Positions 23,366-32,770 of a stretch of DNA of 37,963 nt are shown here, one piece after another. The DNA comes from Gammaproteobacteria bacterium (lineage in GTDB: Bacteria; Pseudomonadota; Gammaproteobacteria; Pseudomonadales; Halieaceae). Positions within the stretch are counted from its first letter, which is position 1; each line of letters begins with the position of its first letter. Both the position numbers and the translations under genes were made by a program. The stretch covers positions 1 to 37,963 of the forward strand of contig JAUHWV010000004.1 of assembly GCA_030427335.1 (NCBI GenBank). Direction: 5' to 3'. A model generated the notes under the pieces. The model was not told the DNA's origin. It searched no databases and saw only the letters and a program-made list of their open reading frames with translations.

Positions 23366-24718
23366 TTATGAGGATTCGACCGCTCTTGCGAAGGTCAGGG
23401 CCTCCTCAAGCGTTTCAATCACTATACCGGCTTGTTCAACAGACAAGATAAGTGGAGGTCGAATCTTGAGGACATTGTGGCCCATGGCGCAGGCACTCAG
23501 CAAGACGCCCTTTTCACGCATGCGGTTAACTACCAAACTCGTGAATTCACGATCGGGCACGCGTGTTTTGCGATCAGACACCAGTTCCACGGCGACGAAC
23601 ATACCTACACCACGCACATCACCAATAGCCCGATGATGCACTGCAAGCTCACTGATACCATCACGTAAAATTTTTCCTACATCCGCTGCATTTTGCATCA
23701 GGCCCTCTTCTTCGATGGTATCGAGAACTGCGAGTGCTGCCGCACAGGACACCGTATTGCCGGCAAAAGTGTTGAAATATCGTGAATTCTGGCCGAATTC
23801 GGCAACAGCGTCACTAGTTGCCATCAGACCCGCAACTGGCTGACCATTACCCATGGGTTTACCCACAGTAACAATATCGGGTTTGATGCGGTGGCGCTGA
23901 AAACCCCACATATGTTCACCTGTTCGCCCAAAACCGGGCTGAACCTCGTCGGCGATGAACAGGCCACCGGCGCGCTTGATAGCATCTGTAGCACCCTTCA
24001 AAAAGCCAGCGGGTTCGGGCAGAATGCCATCGCTGGTAAAGACCGAGTCGACCAGCAGCATTGCCGGCTTGATACCGTGACGTTTGAGATCGGCAATCGC
24101 TGCTTCCACATCGCGGGTAAAACGCTCACCAAGGTCGGCGCCTTCGGCATGATAAAGCCGTGGTGCCGGCACCAGTCTAACATGAGCACCGAGATCAACC
24201 GTAGGCCCGAGTGAAGGCGAAAACTTTGCCACCGCATCAGTGAAACCGTGGTAGGCGGTTTCAGTTACGATAACGCCTGTGCCACCGGTGTGAGCCTGAG
24301 CAATTCGATAGGCGACGTCGTTAGCCTCACTTCCAGTACAAGTTAGCATAAGGTGCGCCAGATTAGTCTCAGGTACAGTGGACAGCATGCGTTCTGCCAA
24401 TTCCAATATGGTATCGTGCAGATAACGGGTATTTGTGGCGAGCATCTTTACTTGTTTACAAATCGCGTCTGTGACGGCCGGATGACAGTGCCCCAACGAT
24501 GCAACATTGTTGTATATGTCGAGATAGCGACGGCCTTGACCATCAATCAGCCATACACCCTCCCCACGTACAATGTGAAGCGGATTCTCGTACATCAGAC
24601 GATAAGCCGGCCCCAGCAACGCATCGCGTCGATCAATCATGGCGGCAGTGAGGTTGTCTAGCTTAGTCCTACCGGGTATGAAGGCGTTAACCATATTGAG
24701 GTCAATTGTACTTTTCAT
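23366..24718 (-). CDS. Class III PLP enzyme; candidate phospho-lyase or aminotransferase (AGXT2L/AGXT2-like)
   Basis: RRDALLGPAYRLMYENPLHIVRGEGVWLIDGQGRRYLDIYNNVASLGHCHP, GLFIADEVQPGFGRTGEHMWGF. Start overlaps the kinase gene by 17 bp. Confidence 0.88.
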   Translation of the reverse strand: MKSTIDLNMVNAFIPGRTKLDNLTAAMIDRRDALLGPAYRLMYENPLHIVRGEGVWLIDGQGRRYLDIYNNVASLGHCHPAVTDAICKQVKMLATNTRYLHDTILELAERMLSTVPETNLAHLMLTCTGSEANDVAYRIAQAHTGGTGVIVTETAYHGFTDAVAKFSPSLGPTVDLGAHVRLVPAPRLYHAEGADLGERFTRDVEAAIADLKRHGIKPAMLLVDSVFTSDGILPEPAGFLKGATDAIKRAGGLFIADEVQPGFGRTGEHMWGFQRHRIKPDIVTVGKPMGNGQPVAGLMATSDAVAEFGQNSRYFNTFAGNTVSCAAALAVLDTIEEEGLMQNAADVGKILRDGISELAVHHRAIGDVRGVGMFVAVELVSDRKTRVPDREFTSLVVNRMREKGVLLSACAMGHNVLKIRPPLILSVEQAGIVIETLEEALTFARAVESS

Positions 24719-25784
24719 CAGCTTTCTCTCTTAATACTTCGGATAGCAAGCGATCGCACGCTTCATCACGCGAAATCTCTGCCAGCTGGGACAAAACTCT
24801 CCAAGCTCCCGGGTTATTCTTCATGATGTAGGCGCGATTTTCAGGGCACAGCTCGACGCGCCACTCTGTAATTAAAACGGTGATGAGATGTCGAGTTGCG
24901 ACTAGGTCGGCGATAATTTCTAGCTCCACCTCGGTCAAGGGTAGTGTCTGGTGATAAGCCCCAATGAACTGCGCCGCTCCCTCGAACGGATCACGGTGAT
25001 CCCCCATTTGGAAAGCCGCAGCTGTTGCTACTTCACCCACCAGGGGCGCATGCAGCATGTCACCAAAGTCTATGACCCCCACTATTCGTTCATTAGCCTC
25101 AGGTGCGACCAAAACGTTATACAGATGGTAATCGTTGTGAATAACCTGCGCTCTTACCGAATCGAGACGCGGTAACACATGTTTAGTGAAGCGCTCCATG
25201 AAAAATTCAGCAAGTGTACGGCGTGGAGCATCCACAATTACATCGAGTTTATCTATCAGACGATGTGCGGCTGAAACATTCCATAGCAAGCCCTCGTGTG
25301 CCGCCGCTGGATGGGTAAAATCCCCCAAAGCGTGATCAAGCCGAGCAAGCAGGGTACCCATAGCCCGACGTTGGGCCGCCGTACAGGCTGTGTCGCGAAC
25401 CTGAATACCCTCAAGATAAGTCAACACACGCAAGGTAGACTCCATCCCGTTGGGAAGCTTTACAGTCAGTCGCGTCTGTCCGTCGAGTGTCCGAATAACG
25501 CGAGGCACAGGTTGATCAGGAGAGATCCTAGCAATGTGATCAAGCCCCGCTATCTGGAAATCCACCACAGAAAATGGCTCCGAGGGATTGCTGATTTTGA
25601 CAACGTAACGACGCCGGTCTGTCGTTTCTATACGACAATTCTGATCACGCTCACCCGGAAGCGGCTCTATTCCGCCAACAATGCCATAAGCACCACCAAC
25701 CAACTCCGCCACTTTTTCCAAAGGCAGATCGGGCACTACCGAACTCGATGCGTTCTCTACGGTAGGAAAAAAGCCCTGCATCAA
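24702..25784 (-). CDS. APH-family small-molecule kinase (hydroxylysine/aminoglycoside kinase-like)
   Basis: Brenner-type HNDYHLYNVLV (HxDxxxxN) followed by GVIDFGDM (DFG-like). N-terminal GERDQNCRIETTDRRRYVVKI nucleotide-binding strand. Confidence 0.85.
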   Translation of the reverse strand: MMQGFFPTVENASSSVVPDLPLEKVAELVGGAYGIVGGIEPLPGERDQNCRIETTDRRRYVVKISNPSEPFSVVDFQIAGLDHIARISPDQPVPRVIRTLDGQTRLTVKLPNGMESTLRVLTYLEGIQVRDTACTAAQRRAMGTLLARLDHALGDFTHPAAAHEGLLWNVSAAHRLIDKLDVIVDAPRRTLAEFFMERFTKHVLPRLDSVRAQVIHNDYHLYNVLVAPEANERIVGVIDFGDMLHAPLVGEVATAAAFQMGDHRDPFEGAAQFIGAYHQTLPLTEVELEIIADLVATRHLITVLITEWRVELCPENRAYIMKNNPGAWRVLSQLAEISRDEACDRLLSEVLREKADEKYN

Positions 25785-26487
25785 CCACCTCGCTCCATCT
25801 GCACTGAATGCGACGGAAGGTCAACACCAACCAGATCAGCAAGCTGACGGAAATTCATCAACCTGTTCACCTTATAACCGTCGCAAAAATACTCGTGATT
25901 TCTATCAATGAACGCGTTGGCCATGAATCCGAGATCGTGAGCCATCATTAGATCGTCACGGAAACTGGATGAAACGTGCAGCATCCGGTCCGGTCCGCAG
26001 CCTGGCTGGCCGAACATATACTCGAATGCTTGCCCCCTTGGTTTGTAGGCTTGTGCTTCTTCGGCAGTGTAAACTGCATGAAAGGGTGCCTTGAGGTGCT
26101 TGACACTATGGGGAATCAAATCCACCATCGAGTTCGAGAGTATAACCAAAGGAATATGTGCAGATATACCTTGCAGTGTCTCAACAACGCAAGGATGAGG
26201 CTGCCAAGTGGGGATGGCATTATAAATCTCCAATGCATCAGATGAGCGGTACTCAACCTTGTGGGTTTCGCATGCCCGCCGGATAGCGTTTTCAACAACG
26301 TCAAAAAAACGGCTTCCAATCACCCAGAACTTCATCAAGACGGTAGAATCGAAAACTCTCCAGAAAGGCAGGCATCCGATCAGCTGTGACGCGATCTTCA
26401 TAAAGTTTTTTTTGCAGCTGGACCCATTTCGAAGTTAATAAGCGCCCCGTAGCCGTCAAAGCTGATAAATCGTGGATTGTATTTCAT
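25781..26487 (-). pseudogene. Second HAD (haloacid dehalogenase type II-like), disrupted by two homopolymer frameshifts
   Basis: ATG at 26487 gives MKYNPRFISFDGYGALINFEMGPAAKKTL*. Removing one base from the 8-nt run 26406-26413 restores KLYEDRVTADRMPAFLESFRFYRLDEVLGDWKPFF. Removing one base from the 7-nt run 26303-26309 then joins DVVENAIRRACETHK... Co-linear with the intact HAD at 16434-17126. Confidence 0.82.
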
Positions 26488-26541
26488 ACTTCAAACCGTC
26501 TCCCAATGAATGATCGTTATGATGCCTATAAGTGTATGAAT

Positions 26542-26558
26542 ATCATCACGGCGATGAT
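26542..26558. promoter_or_regulatory. Inverted repeat ATCATC-ACGGC-GATGAT upstream of HAD-kinase-PLP-Lrp operon, possible operator
   Basis: Perfect 6-bp arms read directly, ~55 bp upstream of the HAD start codon. Confidence 0.4.
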
Positions 26559-26647
26559 GCCGAAATGATTAGTGCCCTAGCAGATTCCTTTTTGATACGG
26601 GTGAGGTGTGAAATTTTATGTGGGGCACACGAGTCCCATAGAACTAA

Positions 26648-26968
26648 ATAAATGGAGAGATTGCAGATAATTGGCAGCAACTGATGCAGGGCTTTCAAGA
26701 GCTTGGCCCCATGGCTGACTATTTCCATGACCATGAGGGTCTTGAGTTCACCCTGAACCCAGGGCAGATCATTTTGCTACCGACACCAACGAACGATTTC
26801 CTCCCATCGATTTCGTATAAATTCCCCTCTTCAAAAAAAGAGGAAAAGCCAACTCTACAGCGGGAAAGGTTCTGTCCAGTAAATCTAGAGACAGAGAGAT
26901 CTGATATCTGTGGTTTTATCTCGGCCTTAATGCAGAGTAAATATCTTCAATATTTCGTTAAAGTTTAG
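26648..26968 (+). pseudogene. Possible remnant of a cupin-type (AraC N-terminal-like) regulator
   Basis: Open frame INGEIADNWQQLMQGFQELGPMADYFHDHEGLEFTLNPGQIILLPTPTNDFLPS...ICGFISALMQSKYLQYF has a GxxxLLP pattern reminiscent of Cupin_6 AraC N-termini, but there is no HTH and it is bounded by stops. Confidence 0.3.
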
Positions 26969-28320
26969 AATTCCGAAACCTCGATCTTTTCACCGCGGTC
27001 AAAACGAGAAAGCCGGTAGGGGTGTGGATCGACGATGGGATCCTGTCCGGTGGCGATGTCAGCGACCAGATGGGCAGCGCCCGGGCCAATCCCAAAGCCG
27101 TGCCCGCTAAAACCCGCGGCCAGAATCAGGCCTGATATGTTTGCGACGCCCCCGATTACTGGCACTCCATCGGGCGTACTGTCGATATAACCGGCCCAAC
27201 TAGCAACCACTGGAGCCGAACCCAACGCGGGAATCAGGGCAGCTGCACGCCTGTGGGTCAGGCGCACCGATTTTGCATCGGGAGTGGGATCGAGTATGCG
27301 CATTACCTCCATAGGAGTAGGGCGGTCGAGCCGCCAGCGGAGATAAGCTTCATGTCCACTGCGCAATCCTTCGAGACCACCGGGAGACAACTTTCGCCAC
27401 CGCTTAATAAACATAGGCAGGAACTGGGCAGGGAAACGCAACAATTGCGCTGTAGGATCAACCTTGCCCCGTCCGCTTATCGCCAGCGTATGGCAACCCT
27501 CACCACGCGCGGTAATCGAGACCGAATCGCTCACGAATGCATCCGGCAGCGTCAGCGGTCCGGTTCCCACCGACAGAATCGTCTGCCGAACACTTGCCTG
27601 TGGAAAGCGGATACCTAACTGCCGACAAAAGGACGAGGCCCAAGCACCACCAGCTTGAATAACCAAAGGCGTGCGAATCGTACCCTTTTCAGTGACAACA
27701 GCGCTCACCGCTCCGCCAGTGGTTTCGATGCCACGCGCGGCGCAAGCCTGATGCACTGTCCCGCCAAGCGCCATCAGCGCCTGAGCCACAGCGGGCACCG
27801 CCAGGGCTGGGTTAGCGATACCATCACTTTCCGAATGAACGCCGCCTTTCCAGCGCTGGCCCGTGAAGCTTCCTTTATTAGACGCCTCCTCGCTGTTCAA
27901 CATGCGTGTCTTTACACCGACGGATCGCGCATATTCGCCCCAACGTGCCCAGGTTTCGATTTCTTTGTCGTTGTTACTAACGTATAAAAGGCCACAGCGG
28001 CGAAATCCCGTCTCTTGGCCACTCTCGATACCGAACTGCTCCCAAAGGTCGAGAGCCTTGGTAGCGAGAGGCAATTCGCGCTCATCGCGGTTTTGCTGCC
28101 GGCACCAACCCCAGTTGCGGCTCGATTGTTCGCCGCCAACAACGCCCTTCTCCAGCAACGCCACGTTCAGCCCGCGCTGAGCAAGATAGTAAGCCGTGAA
28201 GGTACCGATTATGCCGCCCCCTATGACAACGGCATCCGCTTCGGTGGGCAAAGTTGGCGTGGATTGGATAAAACGTAGTGGCGCTGGCATGGTTGTGATC
28301 TCCGCTGAGCAAGAAGTCAA
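26965..28320 (-). CDS. FAD-dependent oxidoreductase (DAO family), paralog of 29529-30851
   Basis: DAVVIGGGIIGTFTAYYLAQRGLNVALLEKGVVGGEQSSRNWGWCRQQNRDERELPLA; C-terminal TPDGVPVIGGVANISGLILAAGFSGHGFGIGPGAAHLVAD. Confidence 0.92.
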   Translation of the reverse strand: MTSCSAEITTMPAPLRFIQSTPTLPTEADAVVIGGGIIGTFTAYYLAQRGLNVALLEKGVVGGEQSSRNWGWCRQQNRDERELPLATKALDLWEQFGIESGQETGFRRCGLLYVSNNDKEIETWARWGEYARSVGVKTRMLNSEEASNKGSFTGQRWKGGVHSESDGIANPALAVPAVAQALMALGGTVHQACAARGIETTGGAVSAVVTEKGTIRTPLVIQAGGAWASSFCRQLGIRFPQASVRQTILSVGTGPLTLPDAFVSDSVSITARGEGCHTLAISGRGKVDPTAQLLRFPAQFLPMFIKRWRKLSPGGLEGLRSGHEAYLRWRLDRPTPMEVMRILDPTPDAKSVRLTHRRAAALIPALGSAPVVASWAGYIDSTPDGVPVIGGVANISGLILAAGFSGHGFGIGPGAAHLVADIATGQDPIVDPHPYRLSRFDRGEKIEVSEF

Positions 28321-28539
28321 CTAAAGTTGAGTGAGCTCATTTAGCTAAAAAGTCCCGATTAGTTATTCACTGTTGCACACAGGTTTCAGATGGTCGCCTT
28401 CACTCAACAATACATAAACCAGCTCCGACCAGATAATCGCATCCACCCCATAATCATTGGATCGCTGAAACATAATATCGCATCCGAGCCTTGTCATCTG
28501 AGTCTACTGGTCTTCCCGATCAAACGTTGTCACAGCCAG

Positions 28540-29454
28540 TCAACTCTGCGCTGCGACAAGCCGGCGGGCAATGGTTAGGTCCTGCAGAGCGATACCAGAG
28601 CTGTCAAACACGGTAATCTCTGTAGGTGAAGTGCGTCCGTCGCGATGCCCTCGAAGCACGTCCCCGATCGCGATTATGAGGCATCTATCTCCGCTGAAAT
28701 GCTGCAAATCGCCCATCACCACCGCCTGCAAAGGAAGGTCACAAAATATCGTAGCGCGATCAAACAAAGCTGGGGGCAACTCCTGCTTACCGGCAGCATC
28801 CGATCCCATGCTGGCGATGTGAGTACCAGGGCGAATCCAATCGGCATCGAACAATGGCTCGCGCGATGGAGTCGCAGTTACGACTATATCCGCCCGTTCG
28901 CATGCCTCTTGCGCGCACACGCAAGTAGCTTCTAGACCTTCCCGCCCAAGCGCTTTAACAAATGCATATCCCTTTGCCTCATCACGAGCCACCACCAAAA
29001 TTTGACTTATCGGACGAATACGCGCGACCGCGATGCACTCGTAGAATGCCTGATTGCCCACGCCGAAAATGGCCATAACGGAGGAGTCCTCGCGCGCGAG
29101 TGCCGCGGCTGCCACCGCGTCAGCCGCAGCGGTACGATAAGCATTCACCTTGCCCGCCTCAATCGCCCATTCAATCCGACCCACATCTTGGTCAAACATT
29201 AGAATGAGCGAATTATGACGGGGTAATCCGTGCTCGATATTACCAGGCCAAAATGACCCCACCTTTAATCCCGCAAAATCACTGGTCGCTGTCGATTTGA
29301 TTGAAAAACGGTTAGCGACAGACGACCCATGTGCGATCACCGCAGGAAAGATGACAGCATCGTCGACGGCGGCAATAAATGCTTCACGCGCCGAATCATA
29401 CGCCATCTCATGCGAGACCAGCGCAGCCGATTCCGCTTCCGACATAAATTTCAT
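28540..29454 (-). CDS. Ornithine cyclodeaminase / mu-crystallin family (OCD) protein
   Basis: 304 aa; KVNAYRTAAADAVAAAALAREDSSVMAIFGVGNQAFYECIAVARIRPISQILVVARD, ADIVVTATPSREPLFDADWIRPGTHIASMGSDAAGKQEL. Confidence 0.93.
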   Translation of the reverse strand: MKFMSEAESAALVSHEMAYDSAREAFIAAVDDAVIFPAVIAHGSSVANRFSIKSTATSDFAGLKVGSFWPGNIEHGLPRHNSLILMFDQDVGRIEWAIEAGKVNAYRTAAADAVAAAALAREDSSVMAIFGVGNQAFYECIAVARIRPISQILVVARDEAKGYAFVKALGREGLEATCVCAQEACERADIVVTATPSREPLFDADWIRPGTHIASMGSDAAGKQELPPALFDRATIFCDLPLQAVVMGDLQHFSGDRCLIIAIGDVLRGHRDGRTSPTEITVFDSSGIALQDLTIARRLVAAQS

Positions 29455-29528
29455 CGCTACCCCCTCATTTCACATGGCATAGCATAATTTTCAGGGCGCT
29501 CGCTCATAAAAAAATTTCCACTCGGAGA

Positions 29529-30851
29529 TTAGATGTTACCAACGTCCAACTGAGAGCCATCGACCAAACGGGACAGACGAAACGGCTGCGTATCTGCAAA
29601 GGGAGTATCGTTTGTAACCAGCTGCGCTGCCAGCATGCCAAGACCGGGGCCAAGACCAAAACCATGTCCAGAGCAGCCCGCCGCGAGGTAAAAGCCCTTC
29701 ATACCGTCCACCGACGAAATTACTGGGACCGAGTCAGGCGTGCAATCTACATAGCCACCCCAGGATTCTGCTACAGGCACATCAGCTAGGGCCGGAAACA
29801 GTTTTCTCACACGCTCAAGAGTAAGGGTAATTAAGTGTTGCTCTGGCTCTGGATCGAGTATACGTAGATGCTCTAGAGACAACATTTTCTCGCCTTTCCA
29901 GCCACCAAAAGCCTCTGGACCCTCGATGAAGGATTTACCGATACCAAAGGTTACATTTTTAAAGCGCTTTATAAACGCCGGCATGAACTCCCGAGTGTAG
30001 CGGACGGCCTGGGGAGTGATTTCAATCCGACCTTTACCGCTAATGGCCATGGTGTATCCGCCATCAAGGCGGCGGGTCAAGGTGCAATCTGGCGTGTAAA
30101 TGGCGCCACCGATGTCCGGTGCCGGACCGGTGCGCAGCGCTGTCTGACGTATACTCGCTTGAGGAAAACTAATGCCGTAATTGCGACAGAACGCCGATGC
30201 CCACGCCCCGGCGGCGCAAAGCACTGCGTCTGCGCGGATCGTCCCCCGCTCTGTTACAACACCGCTGACAGCGCCATTACTCACATCCAACCCCAGAGCC
30301 ACGCAATGCTGGTGAATGGTAGCGCCACGCGCTCGTGCTCCCTCGGCGATCAAGGGAGCAGCCAACGCCGGCTCCGCTTTTCCATCATCTTCAGAGTACA
30401 CTCCCCCCAACCACCGCCGACCAGAGGAGCCAATCATATCAGCCGCTTCATCACCGCTCAGCATACGGGGATTGATGTCGTATTGCCTAGCTAGCTCCCG
30501 CCAGGCATCCCATTCGGCCAGCTGAGCGGGATTGTCTGTAACGTAGCGCAGACCGCAACGGCGAAAGCCCAAATCGTGCCCCGTCTCAGCCATAAGCTCG
30601 TCCCAGAGTCTCATCGAAACTGTGGATACGGGCAGCTCTCTGGCATCACGATTCTGCTGCCGACACCAGCCCCAGTTACGACTCGACTGTTCACCACCTA
30701 CTTGGCCTTTCTCAATCAGAGCTACCGAGACCCCTTGCCGAGCCAAAAAATAGGCGGCGGTTACGCCAATGATACCGCCACCAATTACGACCACATCAGC
30801 ACGCGCAGGGAACTTTTCATCGCTCGGAATCCGAACGAGTTGTTTAGACAT
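29529..30851 (-). CDS. FAD-dependent oxidoreductase (DAO family), paralog of 26965-28320
   Basis: ADVVVIGGGIIGVTAAYFLARQGVSVALIEKGQVGGEQSSRNWGWCRQQNRDARELPVS; C-terminal TPDSVPVISSVDGMKGFYLAAGCSGHGFGLGPGLGMLAAQ. Confidence 0.92.
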   Translation of the reverse strand: MSKQLVRIPSDEKFPARADVVVIGGGIIGVTAAYFLARQGVSVALIEKGQVGGEQSSRNWGWCRQQNRDARELPVSTVSMRLWDELMAETGHDLGFRRCGLRYVTDNPAQLAEWDAWRELARQYDINPRMLSGDEAADMIGSSGRRWLGGVYSEDDGKAEPALAAPLIAEGARARGATIHQHCVALGLDVSNGAVSGVVTERGTIRADAVLCAAGAWASAFCRNYGISFPQASIRQTALRTGPAPDIGGAIYTPDCTLTRRLDGGYTMAISGKGRIEITPQAVRYTREFMPAFIKRFKNVTFGIGKSFIEGPEAFGGWKGEKMLSLEHLRILDPEPEQHLITLTLERVRKLFPALADVPVAESWGGYVDCTPDSVPVISSVDGMKGFYLAAGCSGHGFGLGPGLGMLAAQLVTNDTPFADTQPFRLSRLVDGSQLDVGNI

Positions 30852-30882
30852 AGGTAATCGCCTTACTCATACATAGTTAATG

Positions 30883-32412
30883 TCAATTTAGACCCAGTAT
30901 TGACTTGGTCTCTAAATATTCTTCGAGACCCTCAATACCGTATTCCCGACCATTTCCAGAACGCTTGTAACCGCCGAAGGGGGCATGTGGTGACCATGCA
31001 GGATTATTTACATGCACTTGGCCGCTGCGCAGTCTGCCGGCGACCTCTCGTAACAGCGCCGGATCTCGGCCTTGAATATGGGCACCTAAACCATACACCG
31101 AATCGTTAGCTATCATGACTGCCTGATCGACGTCATCGTAGGGGATGATTGATAGGACAGGGCCGAAAATTTCCTCTCGCGCAATGGTCATGCTCGTCTC
31201 CACGTCGGAAAAAACCGTGGGCCTCACGAAGAAACCACGATCGAGACCTTCGGGCCTACCCGGCCCCCCGCAGACTAAACGCGCCCCCTCGGCAATACCA
31301 AGGTCAATCATGTGCCCGACTCGCTCATACTGTCCCCGGTTAGCGATGGGACCATGGGTGGTTTCCACGCGGGTCGGGTCACCCACTACAAACTGCCCTG
31401 CCGCCTCTGCAGCTAGGTCCTCCACCTCGGTTAGTCTATCCCGAGGAACCAGCATCCGGGTCGGCGCGCTACAGGACTGACCTAAATTGCGGAAGCACGC
31501 ACCCACTCCTAACGGTATCGCGCGCTCCAAGTCAGCATCTGGCAACACCAAGTTAGGGGACTTGCCGCCCAATTCCTGTGCAACACGTTTGACCGTAGGC
31601 GCGGCTGCTTGCGCGACGAGCACCCCCGCTCGGGTCGAGCCGGTGATCGAAATCATATCGACCTCTGGATGACTCGCTAACGCTGAGCCAACCGTCGCTC
31701 CGTCACCATTCACCAAATTGAATACCCCAGCAGGCACTCCGGCCTCCTCGACGATCTCAGCGAAAAGTAAAGCGCTCAGAGGGGAGAGCTCACTGGGCTT
31801 GAGCACCATAGTACATCCTGTAGCTAAGGCTGGGCCAACCTTGGCGGTGATCTGGTAAAGAGGCCAGTTCCAAGGTGTAATCAATGCACAGACACCAATA
31901 GGCTCCCGCATAATAGTAATGTCACCTCGCCGGGTTTCAAACTGATAGCTAAGAAGATTCTCCCGCGCAGCCCTCAGGTGCTCCGCAGCTAAGGGTACCT
32001 GAGCAGTTCGGGCGTATGTTATCGGTGCTCCCATCTCAAGAGTAAGTGCTTGAGCAAAGGCTTCTGTTCGATCGAGAACCAAACGATGTATGCGTTCAAT
32101 GATCGCCGCCCGCTCTGAGACGGGAGTCACTGACCAGGCAGGGAAGGCCTTTCGGGCCGAAAGTAGGGCCAATTCGACGTCAGCCTCCCCCCCCAGTGCG
32201 ACCTCGGCCACCGACTCTTCCGTGGCAGGATTAATTACGGCAATTCGCCTTGAGTTCAGTGGCGCAGACCAGCATCCGTCGATGAAAACCTTGTTAACTT
32301 TATTTGACTGAGTCAATCGCTCGATACTACGAGATGTCATAGCAACCATTTTCCTTGTAAGATTGTAAAGGCAGGCAAGCATCCCATACCGCCACAGTGT
32401 AACCGCGAGCAA
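30883..32412 (-). CDS. NAD(P)-dependent aldehyde dehydrogenase
   Basis: 509 aa; ITPWNWPLYQITAKVGPALATGCTMVLKPSELSPLSA, ISITGSTRAGVLVAQAAAPTVKRVAQELGGKSPNLVLPDADL, FRNLGQSCSAPTR. Start probably at the internal MTSRSIERL. Confidence 0.93.
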   Translation of the reverse strand: MLAVTLWRYGMLACLYNLTRKMVAMTSRSIERLTQSNKVNKVFIDGCWSAPLNSRRIAVINPATEESVAEVALGGEADVELALLSARKAFPAWSVTPVSERAAIIERIHRLVLDRTEAFAQALTLEMGAPITYARTAQVPLAAEHLRAARENLLSYQFETRRGDITIMREPIGVCALITPWNWPLYQITAKVGPALATGCTMVLKPSELSPLSALLFAEIVEEAGVPAGVFNLVNGDGATVGSALASHPEVDMISITGSTRAGVLVAQAAAPTVKRVAQELGGKSPNLVLPDADLERAIPLGVGACFRNLGQSCSAPTRMLVPRDRLTEVEDLAAEAAGQFVVGDPTRVETTHGPIANRGQYERVGHMIDLGIAEGARLVCGGPGRPEGLDRGFFVRPTVFSDVETSMTIAREEIFGPVLSIIPYDDVDQAVMIANDSVYGLGAHIQGRDPALLREVAGRLRSGQVHVNNPAWSPHAPFGGYKRSGNGREYGIEGLEEYLETKSILGLN

Positions 32413-32770
32413 CAGGACTTGGTGCCTTTTCCTACGCCTACGTAAAAGGTATTGCCGAAGTTTATCTAGCCCACGGCAATTATTGCTGGACCGCTGTACG
32501 GGCGCGCTTAGATTTGCACATACCCTATTTCAAGCCGGGGGGAATGACTCGCAAATACCCCACGAACCATTCAAAGCGAGAAAACCGCTCTGGAATCAAT
32601 TGTAATGTTTCGACCCTGTTCCGCGGTGTCAAGCAGAGCACGATATCTCGTACTGATGCAATAAGATAATTCTGTAGGAGAACGCCAGCATTTTGAGTGA
32701 TACTCTTTGGGGGAAGCCTGCATGCTCTACCGTGCTCGTGGCGCCGAAAACTCAATCACTTTCCTCGCAC

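Noticed and set aside
26401-26401. ORF-track start for the HAD ORF at 26401 as the true start codon
   Set aside because: The first ~30 residues (MKIASQLIGCLPFWRVFDSTVLMKFWVIGSR) are out of frame with HAD sequence; the real start is at 26487 with two frameshifts between.
28332-28339. TGAGCTCA palindrome upstream of the DAO gene at 26965-28320
   Set aside because: An 8-bp palindrome alone is expected by chance in a window this size; no supporting second site.
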